Origin: Diabrotica undecimpunctata
Taxonomy: Eukaryota; Arthropoda; Insecta; Coleoptera; Chrysomelidae
Length of the DNA: 64,000 nt
Assembly (NCBI RefSeq): GCF_040954645.1
Contig: NC_092807.1
Coordinates: forward strand, 4,650,001-4,714,000
Reading direction: 5' to 3'
This document shows positions 36,918 to 48,363 of this stretch, piece after piece. A program made the position numbers and the translations under genes. Position 1 is the first letter of the stretch; every line of letters begins with the position of its first letter. The notes below the pieces were generated by a model. The model searched no databases. It saw nothing but the letters and a program-made list of their open reading frames with translations, and was not told the DNA's origin.

Positions 36918-37261
36918 TAAGGTAACTTTAGAATTCGAGATATCGAAATGAGATCTTTCCGAAGAGCAAAAAGGTAGTACAAGACTACATAGGGACAGAG
37001 ATGAATAGGTAGGACAAGAACTGACGATCTTCTTGGTCAATGAGAAAATAAAACAAGCTTAATGTTCATTGTTCTTTATGAACATTTCTTTGTTTCCGAA
37101 GAACTATAAACAGTTTTAGAAAAATATAATATATACAAACATAATCGACTGCTCTCCTTTTTCGCCTCGACTTTGCTCCTGGCGCAACCTGTTGCGTATT
37201 AACAAAGAATACGTTGTTTACTTATGACAGACCTGTCAAATTCAAAGTAAACATTAAATAA
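36918..37261. other. Intronic spacer before the Helitron
   Basis: No features. It ends with the A at 37261 that precedes the Helitron terminus. Confidence 0.4.
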
Positions 37262-39955
37262 TCTATAATATAAAAATAAATCGCAAAATGTGTTGGTAAG
37301 CGCATAACTCAACAACGCATGGACCGATCTTAACAATTTTTTTTTAAAATGTTCCTTGAAGTCTCAGGATGGTTTTCCGTTTTTTCTAATGAAATTCCTA
37401 TTTAACTATTTATGAGAGACACCCTACTGTTGTTCATTTAGCTGTGCATTTAGAAAATGGACAAAGAGTATATTTTACACCATAGAACGCAGTACAAAGA
37501 GCTGCTCAGCCACCACCTAGATCTCCTACATTAACCAGTTTTTCTGAGATATGCCAAAACTATGCTTTTGCTCAAACATTGTCATATTCTGAAATGCCAA
37601 AATATTATACTTGGAAGCAATCCTCAAGGAGATTTACGACGGAAACAAGGAAAACCAGTTCCAGGATACCCAGATGTATATTCCACAGAGGTTTTTATTT
37701 ACGACTGCTATTAGTCAATGTACGTGGCAAAACATCATTCCAACATTTACGAAGTGTTGATGATGATTTGTGTGGATCATACAGAAAGCCTGCCAACGAT
37801 TGCAATTGCTAGAAAATGACGCTCATTGGGATCAAACTCTCAATGATGCTGTAATATCATCACAAGCTCATCAAATGCGAACATTGTTTTCTATAATCAT
37901 ATCTACATGCTTCCCATCAAACCCAAATGATTTGTGGATCAAGTACAAAGATAATATGTGTGGTGATATTTTGTATCAAATACGGATTAGAAGGGAAAAT
38001 TCAATTATACAAATAAGCGAAGAAATTTACAATGAAGCATTGATTTCAATTGAGAGCATGTGCTTGATGATGTCAAACAAACTATTATTTCAATTAGGCC
38101 TGGCCGCGCCCAATCGTCCAATGCATAATGCTTGTAACCAAGAGTTGCACCAAGAAAAACTGTATGATCTCAACACTTTAAAAGAATTAATTCAAACAAA
38201 TCGTCCACTATTGAATAAACAACAGAAGTATGTATTTTATACACTTATGAAAGCAACAAATGATAAAACAGGAGGGATTTACTTCTTAGATGCACCTGGT
38301 GGTACAGGAAAAATTTTTTTGGTTTCATTGAGATAGGCAACAATTCGCTCACAAAATAAAATTGCACTTGCACTCGCTTCATCGGGGATCGCAGCAACTT
38401 TGCTTAAAGGTGGTCGAACAGGCCATTCAGCACTAAAATTTCCATTAAACATGCAAAGCAACGATACTCCAACCTTCAACATTTCGAAAAACTCTGCAAT
38501 GGCAAAGGTTTTGCAGCAATGTGAATTGATTGTTTGGGATAAATGCACGATGGCACATAAAAAATTAACAGGAGATTTTCGTCAAACATTGCCAGTGATT
38601 AAACGATCAACGCCAGCTGATGAACTCAATGCAAGTTTAAAGTCCTCCAATTTATGGAAACAGGTCAAGGTATTGCACTTCAGCAAGAATAAGCGTGTCG
38701 AGTTGCCAAATGACCAATCTGGAGACATATTCTCTAAACAACTCATTGACATTGGTAATGGCAAATTTCCTATAGACACCTTGACTGGTTGCATTAACTT
38801 TCCTCAAAGTTTTTGTCAGTTAACTCAATCAAAAGATGAACTTATTCAAAAGGTGTTTCCAGATGTTGCTCAAACTTACAGAAACCATGATTGGTTTAGC
38901 GAACGGGCATATTGGCTGCAATAAACATAGATGTAAATAAATTAAATTTCAAAATTGAAGGATATATAAATCAGTTGATTCGGCTACTAACCAAGATGAT
39001 GTCGTTAACTATCCGCCTGAATTTTTAAACTCGCTGGATTTACCAGGATTGCCACCTCACAATCTTCAATTAAAGGTTGGATCCGTAGTTATAATGTTGA
39101 GAAATATCAACCAACCGCGTCTTTGCAACGGCACACGGTTAGCGATAAAAAAAATTATTGAACAACGTGATAGAAGCAACTATACTAAAAGGAAAGTGTA
39201 AAATAGAAGACGTTCTGATACCACGCATCCAAATGATTCCGACTGATGTACCATTTGAATTTAAACGACTACAGTTTACAATGCCGCTTGCTTTTGCTAT
39301 GACCATAAATAAGTCCCAGGGCAATCATTAGGTGTTTGTGGTATCAATCTAGAAAACCCATGTTCCTCACATGGTCAATTGTATGTTGCTTGTTCCCGTG
39401 TTGGAAAACCATCAAATTTGTTTTTTTATATTCACCAGGTAATCAAATAAAAACATTGTATATCATAAAGCAATACAATAAAAATAAAACAGATTTTTGT
39501 TAATAATTATGATTCACTTGATTTACAATAAAGCGATTACTGAAAATACTTATATACGTTTTATTTCATTATTCTTTATTAAATCGGTTATTAACCCTAT
39601 GCTAATAATAATAATAATAAATAATTAATTATCTCAATGTTTTGTCATTGAAGCACCCACTTTATAAATATTTGTCACCTTTAGATTCCCACTATCCCTT
39701 GATTATTTTTCAATCAGGTTTGAACCTTAAGTTCCCCGCTTAGTTTGAAGCCCTCTGGCAGACATCCTAGTCGGGATTTTTAGTGAGTCCAAAAGGGTGG
39801 ACAAAGTTCGTGGAAGCAAAGATACTTAGGTCACCCGAGCTGACCCTCACATACCGCCCTATCATCATGGTGACGGTTTTGTTCAGAAGAATTAAAGAAA
39901 TAAATTGCCACATTCCAAATCTATTTGACACAACGAAGTCTGTCGGGTCCGCTAG
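37262..39955 (+). mobile_element. Helitron remnant with both termini and a broken helicase
   Basis: The 5' end is TCTATAATATAAAAATAAAT and the 3' end is CGGGTCCGCTAG. The element sits between A (37261) and T (39956), the Helitron target. Frames at 37579-38924 encode the PIF1-like helicase: LNKQQKYVFYTLMKATND, DAPGGTGKIF (Walker A, usual T replaced by I), a stop at 38334, IVWDKCTMAHK (Walker B, E replaced by K), then after a deletion GDFRQTLPVIKRSTPADELN. The C-terminal GVCGINLENPCSSHGQLYVA and CSRVGKPSNL lie at about 39330-39420. The Rep/HUH nuclease domain is absent, so it is non-autonomous. Confidence 0.9.
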
Positions 39956-40599
39956 TGATATAATATAAATAAATGTCATTTGATAGTAAATTTAATTGTT
40001 TTATAAACTCAATAATATGTTTAAAAATAATAATGATTATATTTGTAAGCATAAAAGCAGCAATTTTATAGTAACAGTTAATATTATAATAAGATACTGG
40101 TACAGAAAGGAAAAGGAGTCTAGAAGAAACATCTAACAAACGTTTGAGAGTGTTTAGATACTAGATAATAAGGGACAAAGTTTAATCTGTTTACATTATC
40201 AAAAGCATATTGTTTTTAGAAAGTGATTTCCACTTAAAAATTTCTAAGAACGAAACACTTACAATAGGTTTCGAGTACCAATTTTGCTCTATTTTATCTC
40301 CATTTTATTTGCATTATCTTCTTGTATGGATCGATTAACATCCTCAAATGTTCAATCCTTTAAATGCTCTTAAAGTTATGACAAATTTGTAAGAACAGAC
40401 AAAAGCGTAAGGAACTGCCCACGATAAGATTAACAGTGTATAAAAACCATTATTTTTACCTTCATATCTATGTAGATTATAGATTGTACATTTCAAATGA
40501 GCAAATCTCCTAGAAGATCTTTCCAAACTAAGACCAGAAAAAAATTTTGTGCACTTAATTGTTAATCATTGTAGAATGTTAGCTTAAGATAATATAATA
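39956..40599. other. AT-rich intronic DNA
   Basis: No features recognised. Confidence 0.35.
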
Positions 40600-40849
40600 T
40601 GAAAAATGAAGATGTAAGAAGAAAAACCAAATTAGAAGATTATGGATGAAGAAGCATGCTGGAGAAACTCTAGCATGCTCTAACTTGAGAGCATGCTGGA
40701 GAAAGACCTCAACACAGCTTTTACGTATAGCAACCAACAAAGTCATCATAGCCAGAATGATCACCAACGTTCGGAACGGACAGGCACCCTAAGAAGAAGA
40801 AATTACTGCAAAATTAAGGGTTTTTTGCAACTATCTTGGTGAATTTCTT
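40600..40849 (+). repeat. LINE C-terminal remnant, copy 1 of a tandem duplication
   Basis: The plus strand reads CWRKTSTQLLRIATNKVIIA and RMITNVRNGQAP followed by an AAG tail, a LINE C-terminus. The same block recurs at 41825-42063 with few changes (an 11-bp deletion and about three substitutions). Inside it AGCATGCTGGAGAAA is itself repeated. Confidence 0.85.
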
Positions 40850-41808
40850 CATCATCATCATATAACGGGGGTCCTACGGCGATTGCCGCTTCCCGCATTT
40901 CAGCCTCCATCTTTTCCTATCTCTGAAATCTCCCTCTTCTAAGCCTCTAGATTGCATTGTTTTTGTAATTTCTCTTCTCCAGGAATTTGGTGGTCTTCCC
41001 CTTTTCCTTCTTTCTGGCAGAACATACATTAAGGCTTTCTTTGGCCACCGCTCCTCCTCCATTCTCATCACGTGACCATACCATTGTAATTGCCTTCCTT
41101 GTATTCTATCTGAAAGAGTATCTCTAATTCCTGTACGGTTTCGTATTTCCTCATTCCTGATTATTTCCATTCTCGATACTCGACATGACCTTCTAAGATA
41201 ATCCATTTCCACAACGTCTACTTTATCTCGTTCATTCTTTGTCATCGTCCAACATTCAGCACCGTATGTGGTAATTGGTTCTACAATTGCTCTGTATACG
41301 CGAAGTTTGGTATGCATCTTTATTTTATTAGACCACAGTAATGAATTCAGTATTCGGATGCATTTTTTAATAATAGTCTCCCGTTTTATACCGCTGTCGC
41401 GGCTTTGGGAGTATAGCAGGGTAGTCTGCTATATCTAGGGCCTACGGTATACAAGGAAGGTAACATGGCCAGTGCTACGCTTCAACCGTCTATTATTACC
41501 CCTGGTTTTACCCAAGGTACTCATTTTTATTCAGGCTGAGTCGACCTGGGGCCTATAGACATTTTTAAAATGTCTAGATGTTCTTGCCGGCGGTGGGATT
41601 CGAACCCCGGACCACCGGCTTGCGAGTCAAGCATCCTACCGCTTGCGCTACGCAGGCCCCATGCATTTTTTCCCTTGGGTTATTCGGTTTTGTACATCCA
41701 TCTTAACTCTGCCATCTGCTGATATGATGCTTCCTAGATATTTATACTGGTTGCAGCCTTTTATAACTGCGTTTTCAAGCCTCAGATCTGTGGTATTTCT
41801 TATCTGTA
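40850..41808 (-). mobile_element. 5'-truncated LINE inserted at a tandem junction, split by a SINE
   Basis: The minus strand reads YKYLGSIISADGRVKMDVQN and RITQGKKCM, then beyond the SINE MHTKLRVYRAIVEPITTYGA, ECWTMTKNERDKVDVVEMDY, LRRSCRVSRMEIIRNEEIRN, LQWYGHVMRMEEERWPKKAL and RRKRGRPPNSWRREI, ending at a TGA near 40877. The tail is ATGATGATGATG. AATTTCTT flanks it at 40842-40849 and 41809-41816. Confidence 0.88.
41369..41660 (-). mobile_element. tRNA-derived SINE
   Basis: On the minus strand the head reads GCCTGCGTAGCGCAAGCGGT (A-box region). A B box, GGTTCGAATCC, lies at about 41595-41607, and the anticodon-arm region is tRNA-like. A unique body follows, ending GTATAAAACGGGAGACTATT and an ATT-rich tail. 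ATGCATTTTTT flanks it at 41358-41368 and 41661-41671, an 11-bp target duplication. Removing it restores the surrounding LINE frame (QGKKCM / RILNSLLWSNKI). Confidence 0.92.
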
Positions 41809-41824
41809 AATTTCTTAAGTATTT

Positions 41825-42063
41825 GAAAAATGAAGATGTAAGAAGAAGAAGATTATAGATGAAGAAGCATGCTGGAGAAACTCTAGCATGCTCTAACTTG
41901 AGAGCATGCTGGAGAAAGACCTCAACACAGCTATTATGTATAGCAACCAACAAAGTCATCATAGCCAGAATGATCACCAACGTTCGGAACGGACAGGCAC
42001 CCTAAGAAGAAGAAATTACTGCAAAATTAAGGGTTTTTTGCAACTATCTTGGTGAATTTCTTA
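41825..42063 (+). repeat. LINE C-terminal remnant, copy 2 of the tandem duplication
   Basis: Near-identical to 40600-40849, ending GGTGAATTTCTTAAGTATTT. The sequence AAGTATTT after the LINE insertion at 41817 equals the sequence after this copy, which shows that the 250-bp tandem duplication came before the LINE insertion. Confidence 0.85.
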
Positions 42064-42245
42064 AGTATTTTAATTCAGAAACTCGTGAAGTGCATGAGAA
42101 ACGTTTTTATAGACAAAAAAATGACTTTTTCATTTTTTAAGATTGTTTGAAATAAAAACAAAGAAAAATCAAGTGTACGTCCTGACGGATTTTTTATCAG
42201 CTACCCCTCATATACATTTTAGAACCTTCAAATATCCCTTTAAGA

Positions 42246-44250
42246 CAGCAGTCGGGGAACCGGGGTAAATTACCCCAAGTGGGGTAAAAATCAATTTTTG
42301 GGGGTAAAAATGAAACTTTTGTGAGTAAAAAGTATATATTTTTAATTTGCTATTTTATAAACCTGTTGATATTTTTTCAACTTTAAATAATTTAGCGACA
42401 TAATTATGTAGGCCACGCCATCTCACTCCCCACCACTAGAGTGTTCTCGAGTTATATCTTTGCGCAGTAAAACACAGCCCCTGTCCCCGACTACCTGCTC
42501 AGTCTGTGTCATGCCGTCAAGACACAAATACATTGAGTCAGAGAGCGAGTTTTGACTAGTTAGTTGCTAACAAGACCAGCATTTTATCATTAATCATCGA
42601 TTTATTGATCAAGGTAAGCCGCAATTTGAAAATTTAAATTCAAGTATTTTACAACTATTATTTTCTGTCTCCCTTAAGATGGCAGCAAATAGAAAAAAAC
42701 ATACCAAGACGAATTCCTTAATTACGGTTTTACACAAACAGAAGACAATGGTACAATGAAACCACAGTGTATTGTATGTATGAAGGTACTGACTTCAGAA
42801 TCTTTTAAAAAAAGTCAATTGAAGAAACATTTAGATAATTTGCATTAACACCTGTCTTCCAAACAGCGAGAATACTTTGCAAATTTAAAAATATCTGTTA
42901 AAAGATAAAGATTGAATAGCAACTTGTTTGGTACATTTGATCAGCGTTTAGCATCAAGGGCTAGCTTTAAAGTAGCTTGGTTGATTGCTCGATAAGAAAC
43001 CATACACTATTGGTGAAGATTTGGTTAAACCAGCTGCTGTAAAAATGGCAGAGATATGTGGTCAAAAAGAAGCGAAGAAACTGAATTCAGTGCCTTTGTC
43101 TGCAAGAATTCTAAAAGAACGAATTTCTATATTAGCAGAAAATGTGAAGGAATAGGTTATTTTCGCATTACAAAAGGGGCCAAATATTTTGCTATTCAGC
43201 TTGATGGGACAACTGATTTTATTAGCAATTCACAGCTAATGGTAGGTATAGGTTTGCTACAAAGGTGCAGATAATTTTAAAGGGGAATTGCTGTTTGTTC
43301 TCTTCCTGAGTTGAGATCTCGTGGAATTGATGTCTACAATAAAGTAAATGAATACTTCAATGCGCAAAGTTTAAAATAGAAAAAACTGTATTTCTTTATC
43401 TTTGGATGTAGGTCCAGCTATGCTGGGTTATATTAATGGTTTTTGGGATTTCATAAAAAAATAACAAAGATATTGAAGTTACTTACTGTATGATCCATCG
43501 CCAGGCCCTTATGGTCAAATATTTAGAACCTATACTGGAAGCCGTCATGCATGATGTCATCAAGATTGTAAATTTTATCAAGAGACATGCACTCACCACG
43601 CGGCTATTTCGTGAATTATACCAGGATCGTGAAGCTGAATATACGGACCTACTTTATTACACAAAAGTAAGGTGGTTGTCTCGCGGAAATGTACTAAATA
43701 GAGTATGGACTCCCAACATTGCAGTGGAAATTTTTATGGTTGATCAATACAATATTGTCGCAGTAAAAACTCTTTGGGTTGCATATCTCGCATATTTAGC
43801 GGACGCTTTTGAGAGTATAAATATATTAAACAAAGAATTGCAAGGAAAGAATATTAATATTATTTCAGCAAAAGAAATAGGGTCAGCGTTTGGATTAAAG
43901 CTGCAATATTGGAGACAGAAAGTAGAATGGAAAAAAATAGGTTCTTTTTCAAAGTTAGCTTTGTTTTTGAAAGATTGCGAAAATATTACTTTTGCTGACA
44001 TCAAGGATACTATTGTAAGACATCTTATCAAACTCAGAAAGCGGTTTTCAGATTACTTTCCAGATCTTGATACACGTACTGTCAGTTGGATTGTAGATCC
44101 TTGTTTTTTTTTTCAAAATTTTCATGGGATCTATAATATGAAAGATGCTAAAACAGGCGATTTCGTTTTTTTTTGCTCTTCGCCATGGGGTAATATCAAC
44201 TTACAAAAAAATATTTTGGGGTAATGATTAAAAAAGTTCCCCGACCGCTG
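42246..44250 (+). mobile_element. hAT element with TIRs and 8-bp target duplication
   Basis: The termini are CAGCAGTCGGGGAAC at 42246 and, inverted, CAGCGGTCGGGGAAC ending at 44250. CTTTAAGA at 42238-42245 and 44251-44258 is the 8-bp target duplication of hAT elements. The broken transposase reads in order: a BED-type zinc finger (QCIVCMKVLTSESFKK, KKHLDNLH), ASFKVAWLIAR, FAIQLDGTTD, then the 43490-44224 frame (CMIHRQALMVKYLEPILEAV, YYTKVRWLSRGNVLNRVW). This matches ZBED5/SCAND3-like hAT transposases. GGGGTAA repeats sit inside both ends. At least four frameshifts or stops inactivate it. Confidence 0.92.
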
Positions 44251-44258
44251 CTTTAAGA

Positions 44259-44809
44259 TGTTTACGTAAAATCAATGATTTTTTCCCAGATAGACTGGCG
44301 TATTATACTAAAAGTTCTTGGAAACGTGCCTCTATCGTCCCATTATAATACTAAACAGATCTTATCTGCTTTATCTAATGAAAATATCTAATCCAAGAAA
44401 TCTAAGTGGGCAATTAATTCTTTTTATTTATATTTAAGAACAGATTTTAGTACATATTCAAATTTTACATTATAGCAATCGATTTTAAGTACAAAAATTA
44501 ACAAAAACTGGTATCTCCAAAATTTCTTGTTGTTACCGGCGTTTTGATAATTATTCTAATTAATTACCTATTGACGCCAAGATCGTTGAAAATCCTGTTT
44601 GTATTACACTTTATATATGCGTGTGAAGTTGTAAAAACATTTATTCAAATAAACGGAATAAATATTTGATATCTCATATTTGCCCGAGTCTAGGAAAATA
44701 CAATAAAATTTTTTGCCGGGTTTAATAAAGGTCATTTTGAAAAAAATAAAAAAGCAAGAGTGAAAACAGTAAATTAATTATTGTATACCAGTATTTAAAC
44801 CAACATTAC
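44259..44809. other. Intron 1, proximal part
   Basis: AT-rich and featureless except for the exon-1 donor (GTAATG on the minus strand) at 44804-44809. Confidence 0.5.
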
Positions 44810-45038
44810 CTGCAACGGCTGATGCTACGGCAGCCACGAAAAACGACAAACACACAGCAGGTCCAGCTACCTCCTTTGCTACAGAACCGGCTAAAACATA
44901 TACTCCTAAACCTAATGTGGCTCCTACTCCCAAAGTTGTCAGATCTAGTAATGTCAGAACTCTCGCTAACGGACTCTCACTTTCTGTGTCATCGTTGGAT
45001 TTCTTACGGCTCAGAGCAGAAAAAAATTTGGAAGCCAT
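44810..45038 (-). CDS. Cationic amino acid transporter (SLC7/CAT-like), coding exon 1
   Basis: This exon encodes residues 1-76 of a transporter that should carry arginine, lysine or ornithine across the plasma membrane. After a charged cytoplasmic N-terminus ([11 protein letters not shown]) comes a glycine-rich first membrane helix, [15 protein letters not shown], typical of the APC superfamily, followed by a second helix around [16 protein letters not shown]. The ATG at 45038 directly follows a polypyrimidine tract and AG (TTTCTTTTCAG), so the exon starts at a splice acceptor and a non-coding 5' exon is expected upstream. The donor is GCAG|GTAATG and the intron is phase 1. Splicing to the exon at 31537 restores a glycine and continues LCYAEF, which is diagnostic of the family. 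Orthology to a particular CAT paralogue cannot be fixed. Confidence 0.93.
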
Positions 45039-45194
45039 CTGAAAAGAAATATAAAGATATCAATAATTAACAAAAACCAGTTTTTCCAACAATTTATTTT
45101 ACAAATATTAAACATTCTTTCAATTCAATTGAGATTCAATGAGATCAAAATGAGATTCTTGAACGAGACTACCTTAATAATTAAGCACAAAATT

Positions 45195-46065
45195 GCACAA
45201 ACATCTTTACCGACGCCTCTAAATCTAATGATGGCATTGGTTGTGCATTTGTTACTCCAACGTCTACTTTCAAATTTAAACTACCGCCCAGCACAAGTGT
45301 TTTCACTGCTAAACTGTTTGCTTTGTACCGTGCCCTAAGACATGCAAACCTCTCAAGAATTTCAAAACCTCTGTTTCTCACAGCTCTCTTCTTGCCATAC
45401 AGCATCTGTATCCTAAACAGCCATTGGAGCAACTAATAAAAACTGAACTACAAATCGCCCAAGAGAATCACATAACTCCTAAATTTATATGGATCCCATC
45501 GCATATAGGAATTATCGGCAATGAAGAGGCAGACAGTAGTGCTCGTGATGCAGCAACAAGTGCGGAATCTGAATTAGTGCGTGAGAGTGTATGTAAAGAT
45601 CTCAAAACGTTTTTTAAACAAAAAGTGCTTGGTCAGTGGCAGCGCGAATGGTTTCTATCGCAATCTAAATTAAGATTGCTAAAACCAGATAGACGACAGT
45701 GGAAAATTAGTGCTAGTACATGGTTTATTCAAACGGCTCTAACGCGCCTACGTATAGGACACACTAAGATCACACACTCGTATTTACTTTCGACCAGTGA
45801 ACGCCCCCTGTGCGACCTATGTGCTACGCCTCTTACCGTCGTCCATTTGTTAATTGAGTGTCCAAAATACCATAGAGAACGTTCAATAAACAATATCCCA
45901 AATACTCTACCACATTTATTAGGAGAAAACTGTCACGTAAAAAACTTATTAAATTATTAAGTTAATTAATATTTTGTATCAGATTTAAAGTTTTCTTTAC
46001 TGAGTAACGCCGCTAATAACCTGTTGGTGGATGCGGCAATGTTTCTTTTTAATAAAAAAAAATCA
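45195..46065 (+). mobile_element. I-like LINE RNase H and C-terminal fragment
   Basis: From about 45213 the frame reads IFTDASKSNDGIGCAFVTPT and TAKLFALYRALRHANLS, an RNase H start in which the catalytic glutamate of the usual TAEL motif is K. A frameshift near 45390 leads into IWIPSHIGIIGNEEADSSAR (final RNase H motif). The C-terminus follows with RLRIGHTKITHSYLL and a CCHC-type knuckle (PLCDLCATPLTVVHLLIECP). The 3' end carries an A-rich tail near 46060. It begins about 155 bp upstream of transporter exon 1. Confidence 0.85.
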
Positions 46066-46731
46066 ATTGGTGAGAAATGGAGAACTACTTTTTCCTTTGT
46101 ATTTTTTTTAGTAATTTTTTCACTTCGGAGAAGCCTTTTTGTAATATTTATTATTTTGTCAACTGAAGTGTGTTATGGGTCATCCATTGTCACCTTTATC
46201 TTTGGTTCATCATAATTGGTACGTTTGCAGTTTTGATTATTATGTCTTTAATTTTTTTCATATTTCCTTCACTGTTTCCTTTTTATATTGTTGATCGGTT
46301 TATTTTCAGTGTTTTTGTAATTTCGATTCTTGTTTTTCTTGAATAAAAGCTTTGTCATTGTATTTTTTTTCTTCTGTTTAACTTTTTTTCCGATTTTTTC
46401 TCTGGCTAAATTCATCTTTATTTTGGACCTAACTAGCATATTATGTGACTTGACTATCTGTTTCTCATGTGTTCCTAATGTCTTGTTTTCCATTTTAACT
46501 AGATCAGTAAGTTATTGAATTGGTTTCTATATTTCCTCCCCGATATGTCCTTATTTCTTTATTATCTCTTCTGTCGATAGTAGTGCTGTATCTCTACTGT
46601 CGTTTTTTGTCTGTCCGTTCCCATAACTGGTGCATCTCCTTATTTTATTAATGTAATCTGTATATATTCTTTAGATTCTTCTTCAGTTATTCTAAAAATA
46701 TTTTGGTACCAGTGCATCTCTTATTCTTGAT
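46066..46731. other. T-rich DNA without secure features
   Basis: The minus strand at 46269-46493 has a lysine-rich frame (MENKTLGTHEKQIVKSHNML) that could be a decayed LINE ORF1, but nothing confirms it. Confidence 0.3.
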
Positions 46732-46743
46732 ATTCTTCTTCTT

Positions 46744-47960
46744 CAAGTGCTATCTCCGAGGAGGAGGTCGGCAATCATCATAGCTATTCGGACTTTTGAG
46801 ACGGCTGCTCTGAAAAGTTCATTTGATGTACATCCGTACCACTCTCTCACGTTGCACAGCCATGACATTCTAAGCCTTCCTATGCTTCTTTTTCCATGGA
46901 TCTTTCCCTGCATAATTAGTTGGAGCAAGGTGTATTTCTCTCCACGTGTAATATGTCCGAAATATTCCAATTTTCTTGTTTTAATTGTATTTAAAATTTC
47001 TATTTCTTTATTCATCCTTCTCAGAACCTCTTTGTTTGTGACGTGTTTTGTCCACGATATTTTCAGGATTCTTCTATACACCCTCTATACAGCTCGAATG
47101 ATTCCAGTTTTTTCATTGATGTCGCATTCAAGGTCCAAGATTCCATTCCATAAAACAAAGTCGAAAAAATATAGCACCTCGCCAACCTAACTCTTAGTTC
47201 CAATTTTAAATCCCTTGTACATAGCACTCTTCTCATTTTGTTGAAATTTGTTCTAGCCTTTTCTATTCTGATTTTGATCTCCTGAATGTAATAATTTGTG
47301 GAGTTAATCATTATTCTCAGATATGCATATTTGTTCACTTGTTAGACCTTGGTTCCGTTTATTAGAAGATTCTCGTTATTTCTTTGAGTTTTCGATATTC
47401 TCATAAATTTCGTCTTCTTGGCGTTCATTGTTAGACCTTACTCTTTTCCATACTCTGCCATTCTGGTCACCAGTCTCTGAAGATCTTCAATATTTTCGAC
47501 CAAGATCACAGTGTCGTCCGCATATTTAATGTTTTTAATGGGAACTCCATTTACCTTTTTTCCAGCTGTTTCACTCTCAAGAGCGTTTTTAAATCTCTTC
47601 GGAGTAGGAATTAAAAAGAATTGGCGTAAATACGCATCCCTGTCTGACTCCACGTCTAATTTCAATTTCTTCTGACAGCTGTTCGGTAACACGTACTTTT
47701 GCTCGCTGTTTATAGTATAAATTTGATATGATCCTGAGGTCGTTGAAGTCAATCTTCTTTGATTTCAGGACATTCATTAATTGTTTATGTCGTACTTTAT
47801 CGACTGCTTTATTATAGTCAATAAAACATGCGTATATACCTCGATTGACGTCCAGGCATCTTTGTATCAGTATATTAAGTGAAAAAAGAGCTTCACGCGT
47901 TCCTAGGCCTTTGCGAAAACCAAATTGTGTATCATTAACGTCTATGTCCAGTTTGTGATA
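46744..47960 (-). mobile_element. RTE-like LINE, 5'-truncated, with 12-bp target duplication
   Basis: The minus strand reads YHKLDIDVNDTQFGFRKGLG, FIDYNKAVDKVRHKQLMNVL, RRGVRQGCVFTPILFNSY, YADDTVILVENIEDLQRLVT, then FNKMRRVLCTRDLKLELRVR, RILKISWTKHVTNKEVLRRM, KLEYFGHITRGEKYTLLQLI and GKRSIGRLRMSWL. In motif A the usual KAFD is KAVD. Several frameshifts separate the parts. The tail is AAGAAGAAGAA. TATTCTTGATAT flanks it at 46732-46743 and 47961-47972. Confidence 0.9.
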
Positions 47961-47992
47961 TATTCTTGATATGAAGACTTCTTTATCGGCGG

Positions 47993-48363
47993 AGTTATTT
48001 ATGCACCAAGAGTGTTATTGAGATGATTACGCCCGAAAAGGAACATAATCCAGCCAGAGGGCCTTTGTCCCGAGGCATGGATGTTGCTCAATGGGCATAA
48101 TCATCCTGTAACACCAGTGCTGCATACAAAATATGCATATACTCGTATATTTTGTAGGTGCCGTAAAATAAAAAGTAAAAACGTCTCAATTTTAGTTTTT
48201 GTATTGTGTGAAGTGAAAAATAAAATCTTGTATGTAACACTGGTGTAACTTGATGATTATGCCCATCGAGCAACATCCATCCCTCGGGCTAGAGGCCCTC
48301 TGGGTGAATTATGCTGCTTCCGGGTGTAAGCATCGTAATAACACCCTTGATGCGTAAATAACT
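47993..48363. mobile_element. Palindromic MITE
   Basis: Inverted arms of about 125 bp: AGTTATTTATGCACCAAG inward through CAGAGGGCCTTTGTCCCGAG to GGGCATAATCATC, mirrored at about 48238-48363. The arms differ at roughly one base in seven to ten. The 120-bp centre is AT-rich and includes TGTAACACTGGTG inverse pairs. No clear target duplication. Confidence 0.8.

Noticed and set aside
38150..38924. A host PIF1 DNA helicase gene
   Set aside because: It has a stop, altered Walker motifs and a deletion, and it lies between exact Helitron ends.
41590..41660. A tRNA gene on the minus strand
   Set aside because: A and B boxes are present, but the tRNA-like part continues into a SINE body and the whole 292 bp is flanked by an 11-bp target duplication inside a LINE.
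43490..44224. A host ZBED-type gene
   Set aside because: The frame is preceded by several stops and lies between hAT terminal repeats with an 8-bp target duplication.
46269..46493. LINE ORF1 coiled-coil protein
   Set aside because: It is lysine-rich with no diagnostic motif, and it lies outside the target duplication of the neighbouring LINE.
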